DNA of 64,000 nucleotides from Clostridium collagenovorans DSM 3089 (GTDB lineage Bacteria; Bacillota; Clostridia; Clostridiales; Clostridiaceae): contig NZ_FQXP01000003.1 of the NCBI RefSeq assembly GCF_900130005.1, positions 620,001 through 684,000 on the forward strand, in the 5' to 3' direction. Under the pieces are notes generated by a model that was not told where the DNA came from, ran no database searches, and saw only the letters and a program-made list of their open reading frames with translations. The position numbers were made by a program, and so were the translations under genes. The number at the start of each line of letters is the position of its first letter. Within the stretch, counting starts at the first letter, position 1. This document shows, one piece after another, positions 35,893 to 45,298 of this stretch.

Positions 35893-35935
35893 AAATAGTG
35901 TCTTGAAATATATATTTCAAGACACTATTTTTTAA
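35893..35935. terminator. bidirectional terminator between convergent genes
   Basis: An uninterrupted 36-base palindrome at 35894-35929 (arms begin AATAGTGTCTTGAAAT) flanked by A run and T run serves the small gene on plus and dacF-type gene on minus. Confidence 0.9.
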
Positions 35936-37203
35936 TAACGATATTTTCTATTTCTTCTACTTCTATTTTTTATTTTTACAATAATAATAAATAGAATGAA
36001 AGCTACTAGTGCAACTCCTAGTATTAATGCAATAAATACAATTATGTTATCTTTGATTATATCCATTTTAGATAAACTACTATATAAATCATATTCTTTT
36101 ACATAATCACCTTGAGTAACTTTTAATTTTCCTATAGGAGAATTTTCTTTAATGCTCCAAGGATTTAAGTTTTCAAGATTAACTTCTTGATTGTATTCAA
36201 TATCTGTATTAAATAGCTTTACATCTTCTTTTAAAGATACAGGCACTTGCATAACTTTAGTAGGTCCTATAAAAGGTATTACTTTATAAGAAACCTCTTC
36301 AGTTTTTATAACAGAATCCTTATTTAACACATTTTTTTCTTGAGCAGAGTAACTATAATTCATAAGTTTTGTCATATCTTCAAAGTACTCTAAGTCCTCA
36401 TCAGTACTTCCCTTAGAATTCATTACAACTCCTACTAACTTTCTGTTATCTTTTTCATATGCCGCTGCTAAACATTTACCAGCTTTAGCAGTGTAACCTG
36501 TTTTACCGCCTATGCATCCATCAGTGCCAATTAGCTTGTTTCTATTTTTAAGTAATGCAGAATTACCATTTAAGAAACTAATTTCACTTTCTTTTTTGCT
36601 CATAGATTCTTTTACCCAAGGATTTGAATAAGCAGCTTTTACTAATTTAGCAATGTCTGCAGCAGTAGAATAATGTTCATCTGTGTTATCATCTAAACCA
36701 TTAGGTGTAACAAAGTTAGAACTATTCATGTTCAATTCTTTTGCTTTTTTATTCATTAATTTAGCAAACTCCTCTGGGGATCCACCAACGTTATCAGCTA
36801 TCATGTAAGCTATATCGTTACCTGAATATAATAAAAGAGCATCCATAGCGTCCTCTGCAGTGATTTCGTCACCTACATTAACAGGATGTACGTTTAAACC
36901 ATAAGAAAATGGAGGTTGGCTCTTAGCATTTTGAGTATACTTAAGAAGATCTCCTTTTTGCTTGTTTTCTGCAAGTAATAAAGCTGTTAAAAGCTTTGTT
37001 ATTGATGCAGGATATGCTTTTGAATCCATGTTTTTACTGTAGATAATCTCATTAGTTTCTAAGTCAATACTAAGTGCTGATTTAGCATATAAATCAGGAG
37101 GAGTAATACTTGTATTATCCTCTGCTAAGACTCTGAAAGGTATCAAAGAAACAGTAAAAATCAAAATTAAAGTAGCCAAAATAGACTTTTTAAATTTTTT
37201 CAC
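35932..37203 (-). CDS. D-alanyl-D-alanine carboxypeptidase (penicillin-binding protein 5 type)
   Basis: This S11 peptidase trims pentapeptide stems of peptidoglycan outside the membrane. The signal peptide spans residues 1-27 (ends RVLAED). The active-site motifs are SITK at 67-70, SGN at 127-129 and KTG at 234-236. A C-terminal beta domain and a membrane helix (about 385-410) follow, then a basic tail (KNRSRRNRK). It is 423 residues, normal for DacA/DacF enzymes. Start is GTG 37203 after GGGAG. DacF is a possible name, but paralogues are not separable here. Confidence 0.93.
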   Translation of the reverse strand: MKKFKKSILATLILIFTVSLIPFRVLAEDNTSITPPDLYAKSALSIDLETNEIIYSKNMDSKAYPASITKLLTALLLAENKQKGDLLKYTQNAKSQPPFSYGLNVHPVNVGDEITAEDAMDALLLYSGNDIAYMIADNVGGSPEEFAKLMNKKAKELNMNSSNFVTPNGLDDNTDEHYSTAADIAKLVKAAYSNPWVKESMSKKESEISFLNGNSALLKNRNKLIGTDGCIGGKTGYTAKAGKCLAAAYEKDNRKLVGVVMNSKGSTDEDLEYFEDMTKLMNYSYSAQEKNVLNKDSVIKTEEVSYKVIPFIGPTKVMQVPVSLKEDVKLFNTDIEYNQEVNLENLNPWSIKENSPIGKLKVTQGDYVKEYDLYSSLSKMDIIKDNIIVFIALILGVALVAFILFIIIVKIKNRSRRNRKYRY

Positions 37204-37423
37204 TTTTATACCACTCCCAATTATTTAATGAACAGTTTCTAGTATATCATTATACATATTTTATAACAAGTAATATCTGATTATTATACAAAAAGTAAAA
37301 AGAAAATTTAGTTGTTTCTATACTAATATGTAAAAAATATAAAAAATAAGTAAAAAAATCTTTAAAAATTGCTAAAAATAGGGTATAATGTTTTTAGAAT
37401 ACAGAAAAGGTGGGTGTCATATC

Positions 37424-37636
37424 ATGTCCAAATGTCCATTTTTATCTACCGCTGAAGAATACGTTCAATGTTTTGTGGATTGTGAATTCTATAATTATTC
37501 TGATAATGAAGGAGTATGCCCCTTTACTCAAATAAAAAGTTCTGCAAAATGTAATGATCCTGACTTAGAGAAATATGATCTATTAGCAACAGATAAGGAT
37601 TCGTTTTTTAACTTGAAATACAATAATGTGAAATAA
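37424..37636 (+). CDS. small Cys-containing protein, unrecognised
   Basis: I start this at ATG 37424, with AAAGGTGGG about ten bases upstream; an in-frame ATG at 37388 overlaps a TATAAT box (37383-37388) and is unlikely. The 70 residues contain five cysteines (KCPF, QCFVDCEFY, VCPF, KCND), a pattern that suggests metal or disulfide binding. It is soluble and acidic. No family is recognised. A stem-loop follows the gene. Confidence 0.65.
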   Translation: MSKCPFLSTAEEYVQCFVDCEFYNYSDNEGVCPFTQIKSSAKCNDPDLEKYDLLATDKDSFFNLKYNNVK

Positions 37637-37667
37637 TTTAAGGGGGGTAATTTATACCTCCCTTAAA
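37637..37667. terminator. stem-loop between convergent genes
   Basis: TTTAAGGGGGGTA at 37637-37649 pairs with TACCTCCCTTAAA at 37655-37667 (one G-T pair). There is no long T run, but it lies between the converging small gene and HesB-like gene. Confidence 0.6.
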
Positions 37668-37680
37668 TAGTACTTATATA

Positions 37681-38001
37681 CTAATGTTTGCAACACTTAC
37701 CTGAACATTTTTTCTTTGATTCATTCCATGGAGTAGCTTTAATCATAAAGTTAAAATCTTTAAATAATATAATTACTTCTTTTATTTCTTCTGAAAATGA
37801 ATGGTTATATAGTATCTTTAGATTTTCAACTGTATCTTCTATTAAACCTTCATTATCAACATCAAAAACCAATTCAATTTTTGTGCCACAGCATTTATTT
37901 AAATGTTTTAATTTAAGATGAGTATACTCTGGATTCTTTTTTAAAATATCTAAAAGTTCTTTATAAGCGCTTTCTGAAATCTTAATTTTAGGTTTATTCA
38001 T
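37681..38001 (-). CDS. HesB/IscA-like protein with Cys-rich tail
   Basis: The 106-residue protein begins MNKPKIKISESAYKELLDIL, the IscA/HesB start pattern, and has a central CCGTKIELVFD and a tail KKCSGKCCKH. Canonical IscA has single cysteines at three positions; here the first is doubled (C37, C38) and the tail has three (C99, C103, C104). Fe-S or other thiol chemistry is plausible. The ATG at 38001 is preceded by AGGAG overlapping the stop of the upstream gene, so both are on one transcript; a longer in-frame start exists but lies inside that gene. Confidence 0.8.
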   Translation of the reverse strand: MNKPKIKISESAYKELLDILKKNPEYTHLKLKHLNKCCGTKIELVFDVDNEGLIEDTVENLKILYNHSFSEEIKEVIILFKDFNFMIKATPWNESKKKCSGKCCKH

Positions 38002-38005
38002 TGTA

Positions 38006-39478
38006 TTACTCCTCGTTATCAAGAGTATCTGCAAATTCAGTAAGCATTGATTCTTTTAAGTTCCAAAGCTTTTTAGATAAATCAACATAATATGTATGTG
38101 GGTTTTCTAACCTACGTACTTCAGGCCATAAAGTTGCTAATTGCTCCTTGCAGTAATCTCGTATTTCTAAAGTCGATGGATTTTCGTAAACTAACTCTCC
38201 CTTTACAAATATAGGAGATAATAGAGGCTTTACATAAAATCTATGAAGCTTTTTACGTTTCCATGTATAAACAGGGTTAAATATTGTTAAGCTTTTATTT
38301 TCATCCACTATTTCGTCACCTAAGGCAATTAAATCTGCAATAGCTTTATGTGAATTCTTATCAAAAATTCTATATACTTGTTTAAAGCCTGGGTTAGTTA
38401 TTTTTTCTGCATTTTCACTTATCTTAATTTTAGGAATTATTTTACCTTCATTTTCTACAGCAACTAATTTATATACTCCTCCAAATACAGGCTCAGATCT
38501 TGCAGTTATAAGTCTTTCACCAACTCCAAAACTATCTATTTTAGCACCATTATCAAGAACGCTTTTTATTATATATTCATCTAAAGAGTTAGAAATAGTT
38601 ATTTTAACATCCTCATATCCAGCATCATCTAGCATCTTTCTAACTTTTTTACTTAAATAAGTTATATCTCCACTATCTATTCTTACACCTTTAGGTCTTA
38701 TATTAAGTGGTTTTAATACTTCATTAAATACCTTAATGGCATTTGGTATACCTGATTTTAATACGTTATACGTATCAACTAAAAGTATGCAATTTTCAGG
38801 ATAGGTTTTAGCCCATGCCTTAAAAGCATCATATTCAGTATCATATAGTTGTACCCAGCTATGAGCCATTGTACCAACTGCAGGTATATTAAAAACTTCA
38901 GCTGATAAAGTACAAGCTGTTGCAGTACATCCACCTATGATAGCTGCTCTTGCTCCATAGATGGCTCCATCATATCCTTGGGCACGTCTAGAGCCTAATT
39001 CGATTACAGGTTTATCTTTAGCTGCTGTGCAAATTCTACTAGCTTTTGTAGCAATAAGAGTTTGATGATTTATTGTAAGTAAAATCATAGTTTCGATAAA
39101 TTGTGCTTGAATTGCTGGCCCTTTAACAATAACTAATGGTTCTCCTGGAAAAACAGGTGTGCCTTCAGGAACAGCCCAAATATCACAACTGAATTTGAAA
39201 TTTTTCAAATAATCTAAGAATTCCTCTGAAAACATATTTTGTGCTCTTAAATACTCTATGTCTTCTTCGAAAAACTTTAGATTAGTTATATATTCTATCA
39301 TTTGTTCTACACCAGACATTATACAATAGCCACCGCCATCAGGAATTCGTCTAAAGAACATGTCGAAATAAACAGTTTTATTTCCAACCTCATTATCTAA
39401 ATAACCATTTGCCATAGTCAGTTCGTAGAAGTCAACTAACATGGTCAAATTTCTATCGTTTTTTATATTAAAAGTCAT
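38006..39478 (-). CDS. pncB: nicotinate phosphoribosyltransferase
   Basis: This enzyme converts nicotinate and PRPP to nicotinate mononucleotide for NAD salvage. The 490-residue protein is of the long Gram-positive type, with LTMLVDFYELTMANGYL at the start, ELGSRRAQGYDGAIYGARAA (PRPP/nicotinate binding), GTMAHSWVQLY containing the conserved His, and DSGDITYLSKKVR. The start is ATG 39478 with AGAGGAGAT upstream. It is the first gene of a two-gene unit with the HesB-like gene. Confidence 0.95.
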   Translation of the reverse strand: MTFNIKNDRNLTMLVDFYELTMANGYLDNEVGNKTVYFDMFFRRIPDGGGYCIMSGVEQMIEYITNLKFFEEDIEYLRAQNMFSEEFLDYLKNFKFSCDIWAVPEGTPVFPGEPLVIVKGPAIQAQFIETMILLTINHQTLIATKASRICTAAKDKPVIELGSRRAQGYDGAIYGARAAIIGGCTATACTLSAEVFNIPAVGTMAHSWVQLYDTEYDAFKAWAKTYPENCILLVDTYNVLKSGIPNAIKVFNEVLKPLNIRPKGVRIDSGDITYLSKKVRKMLDDAGYEDVKITISNSLDEYIIKSVLDNGAKIDSFGVGERLITARSEPVFGGVYKLVAVENEGKIIPKIKISENAEKITNPGFKQVYRIFDKNSHKAIADLIALGDEIVDENKSLTIFNPVYTWKRKKLHRFYVKPLLSPIFVKGELVYENPSTLEIRDYCKEQLATLWPEVRRLENPHTYYVDLSKKLWNLKESMLTEFADTLDNEE

Positions 39479-39667
39479 AAATATCTCCTCTGAATTTTAT
39501 TTATAAATATACTCTTACTCAGATTAATTTTAATACTATGTGTCAAAGATTACAATACGTTTTAATTATATAATAAAATTTATAAGATGAATTGCTTAAA
39601 ATTTGTTATAATAGTACAGTATTTGCAAGAACTTAATTTTTAAACCTAAGGAAAGAGGGATGTAAAT

Positions 39668-41680
39668 TTGTTAAATTTTAATAGTTTAGATAAATATCAA
39701 GTAGAAGCTGTAAAAACTAATTTAAGAAATGTATTAGTTGTAGCAGCACCTGGTTCAGGTAAAACAACTACCATAATAAATAGAATAATTTTTCTTATAA
39801 AAGAAAAAAATGTATGTGCAAGTAATATAATAGTAATAACCTTTACCAAGGCTGCTGCTGAGAATATGAAAAGAAGGTTTACTAGAGCTACTAATGGAGA
39901 AATTCGCCCTCCTTTTTTTGGAACTTTTCATGGACTATTTTATAAAATTTTAAAGCGATATATAAATTTTCAAATAGTAGAATCCATGATTTCATATAGA
40001 ATAATAAAGAATCAATTAGCTTCATATTTTGATGAGGTTTCAGATGAAAAGATAAAGGAGATACTTAATTGTATTTCTATTTTTAAAACAAGTGATATAG
40101 AGTTAGAAGCCTTTAACCCTGAAATAGATAAGGAGATATTTATATCTTGTTACAATACTTACGAGGAATTTAAAAAAGAACATAATCTCTTTGATTTTGA
40201 TGATTTACAGATAAAATGTAAGGAGCTTTTCATTAAACATCCAGAAATTTTAAATGGCTATAGAAGTATGTTCAAGTACATCTTAGTTGATGAGTTTCAA
40301 GATTCTGATATGATGCAAATAAATATACTTAAGCTTTTAAATAAAAATAACAGTATATTTGCAGTTGGTGATGAGGATCAATGTATCTATGGATTTAGAG
40401 GCTCTAGACCTGATTGTATGGTTGATTTTGAAAAGCACTTTGTGGATGGTAAAAAGATATATTTATCTAATAATTACAGATGCCCATTAAATATTGTAAA
40501 TGCCTCTATTAATTTAATTAAATACAATTCAATGAGGAATAGTAAAGAAATAAATGCAGTTAAAAATGTGGTTAATCCAATAAAGGTTGTAAATTCTATA
40601 AATGAGGGTATACAAGCAAGAGAGATAATAAAAGTAATAAATGATAATAGAAACAATTATGGCTTTAAGTTTTCTGACTTTGCTATTTTATATAGAACTA
40701 ATTTAGAAAGTAGAAGTTTAATTGATCAATTTATAAAAAATAAAATACCTTTTAGGCTTATGGATAAAGAGTATAACTTTTTTGAACACTTTATATGTAA
40801 AGATATTATATCTTATTTAAAGTTAAGTATCGATGAAAGTGATAAAGAATCTTTTCTTAGAATTATAAATAGACCCTTTAGATACTTTGGAAAGACCATG
40901 CTTAATAAGCTTAAAAATGATGTTGTTAAAAGAAGCTGCTTTGAAGCACTTAAAGAAAATGAGGATCTTCATCCTTATCAGCTTATAAATATAGATAAAA
41001 TAAGAAAGGATATTATAAATTTAAATAAGATGTCTTTATCTTCTGCCATAGAACATATTTTAAGTGATTTAGGATATTATGACTATGTAAGGGAATATGC
41101 AATAAAGTACAAATTAAATTTACAGGATTTAATTGATATTATAGATGAATTTAAAAGCTCAGCTCAAGATTATAAAACCATAATAACCTTTTTAGCTCAT
41201 ATAGAGGAGTATTCTAATGAAATAGAAAACAGTAAAAAAAGTACTATTTTCATGGATGCAGTTATCTTAAGTACAATTCATGGGGTAAAGGGTATGGAAT
41301 ATAAGAATGTATTCATAATTAATTGCAACGAGGATTATTTGCCTCATAGTAGTAGTGTTGATACAAACTTAGAAGAAGAAAGAAGATTGTTTTATGTTGG
41401 AATAACAAGAGCAGAGGTGAATTTATGCTTATGCATCTCTCAAAATATAAAGGGAACTAAGAGAGAAACTTCAAGATTTATTAAGGAGTTAGGGTTAAAC
41501 TTAAAGGCTATGGATAAGCAATTTTTAAAGTTAAATGATAAGCTTAGTCATAAAAGTTTTGGTGAAGGCAATGTAACTTCATTAGATGATGATATTGTAG
41601 AAGTTCAATTTCCTGATGGATTAAAAAGAAAATTTGATATTTCAGTAAGCTTCAATAATGATTTACTAAGGAAGTTGTAG
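39668..41680 (+). CDS. UvrD/PcrA-type DNA helicase
   Basis: A superfamily 1A 3'-5' helicase of 670 residues. Motifs in order: Q motif LDKYQVEAV, Walker A APGSGKTT at 27-34, Ia FTKAAAENM, II DEFQD at 208-212, III GDEDQCIYGFRGS, IV ILYRTN, V TIHGVKGMEYKNVFI and VI RRLFYVGITRAE. The last 45 residues (KSFGEGNVTSL) match the PcrA-type C-terminal RNA polymerase-interacting Tudor-like domain. Start is TTG 39668 after AAAGAGGGATG. At 670 residues it is shorter than standard PcrA (about 740), so it may be a second UvrD paralogue. Confidence 0.93.
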   Translation: MLNFNSLDKYQVEAVKTNLRNVLVVAAPGSGKTTTIINRIIFLIKEKNVCASNIIVITFTKAAAENMKRRFTRATNGEIRPPFFGTFHGLFYKILKRYINFQIVESMISYRIIKNQLASYFDEVSDEKIKEILNCISIFKTSDIELEAFNPEIDKEIFISCYNTYEEFKKEHNLFDFDDLQIKCKELFIKHPEILNGYRSMFKYILVDEFQDSDMMQINILKLLNKNNSIFAVGDEDQCIYGFRGSRPDCMVDFEKHFVDGKKIYLSNNYRCPLNIVNASINLIKYNSMRNSKEINAVKNVVNPIKVVNSINEGIQAREIIKVINDNRNNYGFKFSDFAILYRTNLESRSLIDQFIKNKIPFRLMDKEYNFFEHFICKDIISYLKLSIDESDKESFLRIINRPFRYFGKTMLNKLKNDVVKRSCFEALKENEDLHPYQLINIDKIRKDIINLNKMSLSSAIEHILSDLGYYDYVREYAIKYKLNLQDLIDIIDEFKSSAQDYKTIITFLAHIEEYSNEIENSKKSTIFMDAVILSTIHGVKGMEYKNVFIINCNEDYLPHSSSVDTNLEEERRLFYVGITRAEVNLCLCISQNIKGTKRETSRFIKELGLNLKAMDKQFLKLNDKLSHKSFGEGNVTSLDDDIVEVQFPDGLKRKFDISVSFNNDLLRKL

Positions 41681-41947
41681 GATATATTCTGCATACTAGT
41701 GATATATTATTATTTATAGATTAAATGTCTTTTATGATTTTATAATTAGAATAAAAGGATATAACTCCTAATTATCTAAATAAACTTTTATTTTAATCTA
41801 GATATTATGAATTGCAATCATTGAAATATACATTAAATATATTATGTTTTTCAGTGTAAAATGGTCATTATATGATATATATGTTTATTAAAACATGGTA
41901 TATCATATACAAAATAGAGTTATATATAAGTATATTTATAGTTATAT
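41681..41947. other. intergenic stretch with a long A/T palindrome
   Basis: No gene is visible. At 41869-41909, TATATGATATA and TATATCATATA form the outer arms and ATGTTT/AAACAT (41881-41886, 41891-41896) the inner arms of one hairpin. No T run follows, and it lies about 40 bases before the next promoter; it could be an operator or just A/T symmetry. Confidence 0.35.
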
Positions 41948-41975
41948 TTGACATATTAAGCTAATATGTTATACT
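41948..41975 (+). promoter_or_regulatory. promoter of 101-residue protein gene
   Basis: TTGACA at 41948-41953, 16 bases, TATACT at 41970-41975. Confidence 0.7.
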
Positions 41976-42006
41976 AATTTTGGGTTGATTTTTGGAGGTG
42001 ATGATT

Positions 42007-42312
42007 ATGATATCTTTTAAAACAGTTTGGGATGATGTTCAGAATATAGTAAATAATAATGAAGAGTTAGATATAGATATAATTGAGAAATATGATGGTG
42101 GCTTTGTTATAAAACATCATGATGACACTACCTTTATAAATAAACAAGATTTTGTTGGAGTGTGGTGCAGAATTCAATGTGATGATGAAGTTTGCGTTGG
42201 ATTACATGAACTTGGATCTAAGGACGAAGTAAAAGAACATTATGTTTGTAAAATTTTAAAACATTTACCTTACATTGAAGAATCTCTAGGCATATTAAGA
42301 ATATCTCAATAG
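42007..42312 (+). CDS. hypothetical protein, 101 residues
   Basis: I start at ATG 42007, six bases after GGAGGTG; in-frame codons at 41992 and 42001 overlap that site. The acidic soluble protein (MISFKTVWDDVQNIV, GGFVIKHHDDTTFINKQDF, GVWCRIQCDDEVCVG) has three cysteines in the middle. I recognise no family. It has its own promoter and terminator. Confidence 0.7.
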   Translation: MISFKTVWDDVQNIVNNNEELDIDIIEKYDGGFVIKHHDDTTFINKQDFVGVWCRIQCDDEVCVGLHELGSKDEVKEHYVCKILKHLPYIEESLGILRISQ

Positions 42313-42315
42313 ATT

Positions 42316-42356
42316 ATTAAACTATAGATTAAAGTAAGTCTATAGTTTTTTTATTT
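42316..42356 (+). terminator. terminator after the 101-residue protein gene
   Basis: AAACTATAGA at 42319-42328 pairs with TCTATAGTTT at 42339-42348, then a T run. Confidence 0.9.
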
Positions 42357-42419
42357 TTTTAATAAATAAACACGAATTTACTACTTTATTAATAATATAA
42401 TAATAAGGTGGTGAATTAG

Positions 42420-42875
42420 GTGAATAGTGACTATTATGAAAGCTGCTTTCAAAATGAATTCATAGAGGAATGTAAAAAGCAGATAGATGAAACCGACTTA
42501 AAACTTGCTGATATTGAAATCTTAGGATCTGTTGTAATAATTATGGGTTATTTGCTACTTATCATTGCTTCCAAGTTGGATAAAATGAAAATTAAAAATA
42601 AAAACTTTAAGTGCAACTTTAACATGGGCCCCGCTAAAGTAACATATATGGCATTTGTTATAGCTTTTTTAGGAATAGTTATTCTTTCTTATGTTGCCTC
42701 AAAACGAAGATCTCAAATGGTTTTAAAAAGAAATGTTGGTTTAACACAGGAGAACTTAAAACCATATGATGAAATAAGTGGTGCTTATTTTATAAGTATA
42801 TTAGCATACTTTATTAGAGTTATAGGTGCAAATGGCTTATTTAAAACTGAGTCTAATGAAGAAGTATTAGTATAA
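42420..42875 (+). CDS. membrane protein, unrecognised
   Basis: A 151-residue protein with two membrane helices (about residues 37-55 and 75-97), a short acidic N-terminus, and a soluble tail with YDEISGAYFISILAYFIRV. Start is GTG 42420 after AAGGTGGTG. No recognisable domain. It is not clearly linked to either neighbour. Confidence 0.65.
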   Translation: MNSDYYESCFQNEFIEECKKQIDETDLKLADIEILGSVVIIMGYLLLIIASKLDKMKIKNKNFKCNFNMGPAKVTYMAFVIAFLGIVILSYVASKRRSQMVLKRNVGLTQENLKPYDEISGAYFISILAYFIRVIGANGLFKTESNEEVLV

Positions 42876-43019
42876 TGTATACAGAATTACGAAAAACTTT
42901 AAAGTGAGTAGAAGGTATTTTATTGCTACTTACTTTAAAGTTAATAATATTTTAAGAGATTTATATATATAATTATATAATATATATGGTATATTATATT
43001 AAAATGGGGAGGTGAATAT

Positions 43020-43919
43020 ATGTGGAAAAAAATTATTGCTTTGTTTAGTGCTATTATCATAATAGGAGTTGGGGTATATTTTACATCATATTATTATAAT
43101 AAGTATGAGGAAGTTAATCTACAAGGATTAGATTATAGAAATTATTTAAATCTTTGTGATAAGGTTTCCGATGATAAAGTTCAACTAAATTGGATTTATG
43201 TAGCAGCTATAAACGTTGCAGAAAATGATAATAGTTTCTTAGGAATAAGTAACGAAAAGATTCAGGAAACTGCTGAGAAGTTTATCGATAAGTCTAGTGA
43301 TAAATGGAAGGTTTTAAGTTTTAATGAAGTAGTCGAAAATCTTAACCTAAGCAACAAAATCAAAAAAAGAGTATTTAGATATCTATCTGGAATAGAAAAT
43401 CATGCTTCTTTAGAAAATAATTCTATTTTAAATGATGAGCAAAAGAGCTTTATTAAAAAAATTGAACAAGGTGCGTGTGAAAATTACGAAAAGTATGGAA
43501 TACTTCCATCTATCACCATGGCTCAAGCTATATTAGAGTCTGACTGGGGCAAATCTAATTTAGCTACAAAAGCTAATAATCTCTTTGGAATCAAAGCAGA
43601 GAAAAATTATACTGGTGAAACTGTAACTTTTGAAACTACTGAGTTTTATAATGAAGCTATTCAAGATAAATTTAGAAAATATGATAATGTTAATTTATCT
43701 ATAGAAGATCATGCTAAGTTTTTAAGAGAAAATGAAAGATATACATATCATGGAGTTTTTGATGCTAATACATATATTAGTCAAGCTAAAGCTTTAGAGA
43801 ATGCGGGCTATAGTACTGCACAGGATGCATCAGGGCAAAAAATATATGCTAAGACTTTAATAGATGTAATTAGATCTTATAATTTACAATTAGTTGATAG
43901 CGAGATATTGAATAAATAA
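43020..43919 (+). CDS. GH73-type endo-beta-N-acetylglucosaminidase
   Basis: The 299-residue protein has an N-terminal membrane anchor (residues 6-25) and a C-terminal GH73 glucosaminidase domain (residues about 140-295) with ILPSITMAQAILESDWGKS (catalytic Glu E173), NNLFGIKAE and AKFLRENERY. It should cleave the glycan strand of peptidoglycan on the outer face of the membrane. The middle 90 residues are unrecognised. GGGGAGGTG precedes the ATG. It is single-gene. Confidence 0.9.
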   Translation: MWKKIIALFSAIIIIGVGVYFTSYYYNKYEEVNLQGLDYRNYLNLCDKVSDDKVQLNWIYVAAINVAENDNSFLGISNEKIQETAEKFIDKSSDKWKVLSFNEVVENLNLSNKIKKRVFRYLSGIENHASLENNSILNDEQKSFIKKIEQGACENYEKYGILPSITMAQAILESDWGKSNLATKANNLFGIKAEKNYTGETVTFETTEFYNEAIQDKFRKYDNVNLSIEDHAKFLRENERYTYHGVFDANTYISQAKALENAGYSTAQDASGQKIYAKTLIDVIRSYNLQLVDSEILNK

Positions 43920-43957
43920 TAATAAAGACTACCTATTCTTGGTAGTCTTTATTATTG
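43920..43957 (+). terminator. terminator after GH73 gene
   Basis: AATAAAGACTACC at 43921-43933 pairs with GGTAGTCTTTATT at 43941-43953. Confidence 0.9.
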
Positions 43958-44116
43958 TAAATTAATGATTTCATAAGTATAAGTTTTAATATATAGCTTT
44001 TACACTGATATTATTTATACATAATTTAATATATAGTAGACTTTAAATATAGAAGGGTTATAAAAGTTTTATTAAATATATCTTTAAAGTATATAAAATA
44101 AATATTAATAAACCTT

Positions 44117-45157
44117 TTAATTCTCTATAGTAAAACTATTATCTAGTAATTTGAAGTTTTCTTTTATGCCATTTGATAAATATATCTTATTATCCTTAGT
44201 TATAAATATAGCCTCGGCGTCTTTGCGCTTATTTATAAAATCTAAGCCTTCATGCAATCCTAAAGAGAAAACTGTAGTTGATAAAGCATCGCCTAAAATT
44301 GATTCATCTGTTATTATTGTTACCCCTGCAATTTCATTATCATAAGGATAACCTGTTTTAGGATTTAGTATATGATGATATTTTTTTCCGTTTTCTTCTA
44401 CATATCTTTCATAAATTCCAGAAGTTACAATGGACTTATTTTCTACCTTAACAGATCCTACAGCATCACCTCTACCTTCAAAGGGATTTTGTATACCTAT
44501 ATTCCACTCTGTATTATTAGTGTTTTTCCCAAGAGTAAAAACATTTCCGCCTAAATTTATTATTGCATTTTTTACTCCATTTTCTTTAAGAACCTTTGCT
44601 ACTTCATCTGCAGCATAGCCCTTTGCTATACCTCCTAAATCAACCATCATTCCCTCATTTTCAAGTTTTGCAGTTTTGTTTTTTTCATCTAAGGTTAATT
44701 TAGAATAGTCTATTAAAGGTAAAGTTTCTTTTAGTTCATCTTCTGAAGGAACCTTTGCTTCTGGAGTGCCTATATTCCATAACTTTGACAAAGGACCTAT
44801 TGTTATATCAAAATGCCCATTTGAAATATCACCAAACTCTTTACCCATTTTTAGAACTTTAAAGGTATCATCTGATACTTTTAATGGTTCTTTACCTGAA
44901 AGTTCATATAGTTTATATATATCACTTTCTTTAATATTTAAGCTCATCTTATTCTCAATATCTTTAATTTTATCAAAACCTTTATCTAATATAGATTCAT
45001 CTGACTTATTATATATTTTAATAGAACAAATTGTACCTAACATAAAATCAGTTCGTTCTATAGGTTTCTTAGTTTTTTTAGTACAACCTACAAGATTAAA
45101 AAGTAAAACTAAAAGTAAAACACAACTTGTAAATTTTATAAAAAATTTATTTTTCAT
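44117..45157 (-). CDS. apbE: FAD:protein FMN transferase ApbE (lipoprotein)
   Basis: ApbE moves FMN from FAD to a Thr/Ser in target proteins and works outside the membrane. The 346 residues carry a lipobox NLVGC (C25), the family start FMLGTICSIKIY, the FAD-binding MVDLGGIAKGYAAD segment and YHHILNPKTGYPYDN with TTVFSLG near the end. Targets in this window include RnfD, RnfG and the FMN-binding lipoprotein at 46234. The gene is divergent from the NusG_II gene. The ribosome binding site is AGGAGG. Confidence 0.95.
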   Translation of the reverse strand: MKNKFFIKFTSCVLLLVLLFNLVGCTKKTKKPIERTDFMLGTICSIKIYNKSDESILDKGFDKIKDIENKMSLNIKESDIYKLYELSGKEPLKVSDDTFKVLKMGKEFGDISNGHFDITIGPLSKLWNIGTPEAKVPSEDELKETLPLIDYSKLTLDEKNKTAKLENEGMMVDLGGIAKGYAADEVAKVLKENGVKNAIINLGGNVFTLGKNTNNTEWNIGIQNPFEGRGDAVGSVKVENKSIVTSGIYERYVEENGKKYHHILNPKTGYPYDNEIAGVTIITDESILGDALSTTVFSLGLHEGLDFINKRKDAEAIFITKDNKIYLSNGIKENFKLLDNSFTIEN

Positions 45158-45193
45158 TAGCTATCCTCCTAGAATATAATGTTGATTTTATAG

Positions 45194-45240
45194 AAAAATA
45201 TAATTATACTTAATTAAGTGTATCATTTTAATATTTTTAC
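45194..45240. promoter_or_regulatory. palindromic region between apbE and the NusG_II gene
   Basis: A perfect 12-bp palindrome ACTTAATTAAGT at 45208-45219 is extended by TAT/GTAT-like arms, in the 140-base region shared by divergent genes. It could be an operator for both. I recognise no factor. Confidence 0.35.
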
Positions 45241-45298
45241 TACAAGAATAAATAAAAATATAATAAATTATAAAACATAAAAAAGTTGGTGCTCAAAG

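Noticed and set aside
37388..37423. Upstream ATG for the small Cys-containing protein
   Set aside because: It overlaps a TATAAT box and lacks a ribosome binding site; ATG 37424 is better.
43920..44116. Possible gene between GH73 and apbE
   Set aside because: Only a terminator and A/T-rich sequence are present.
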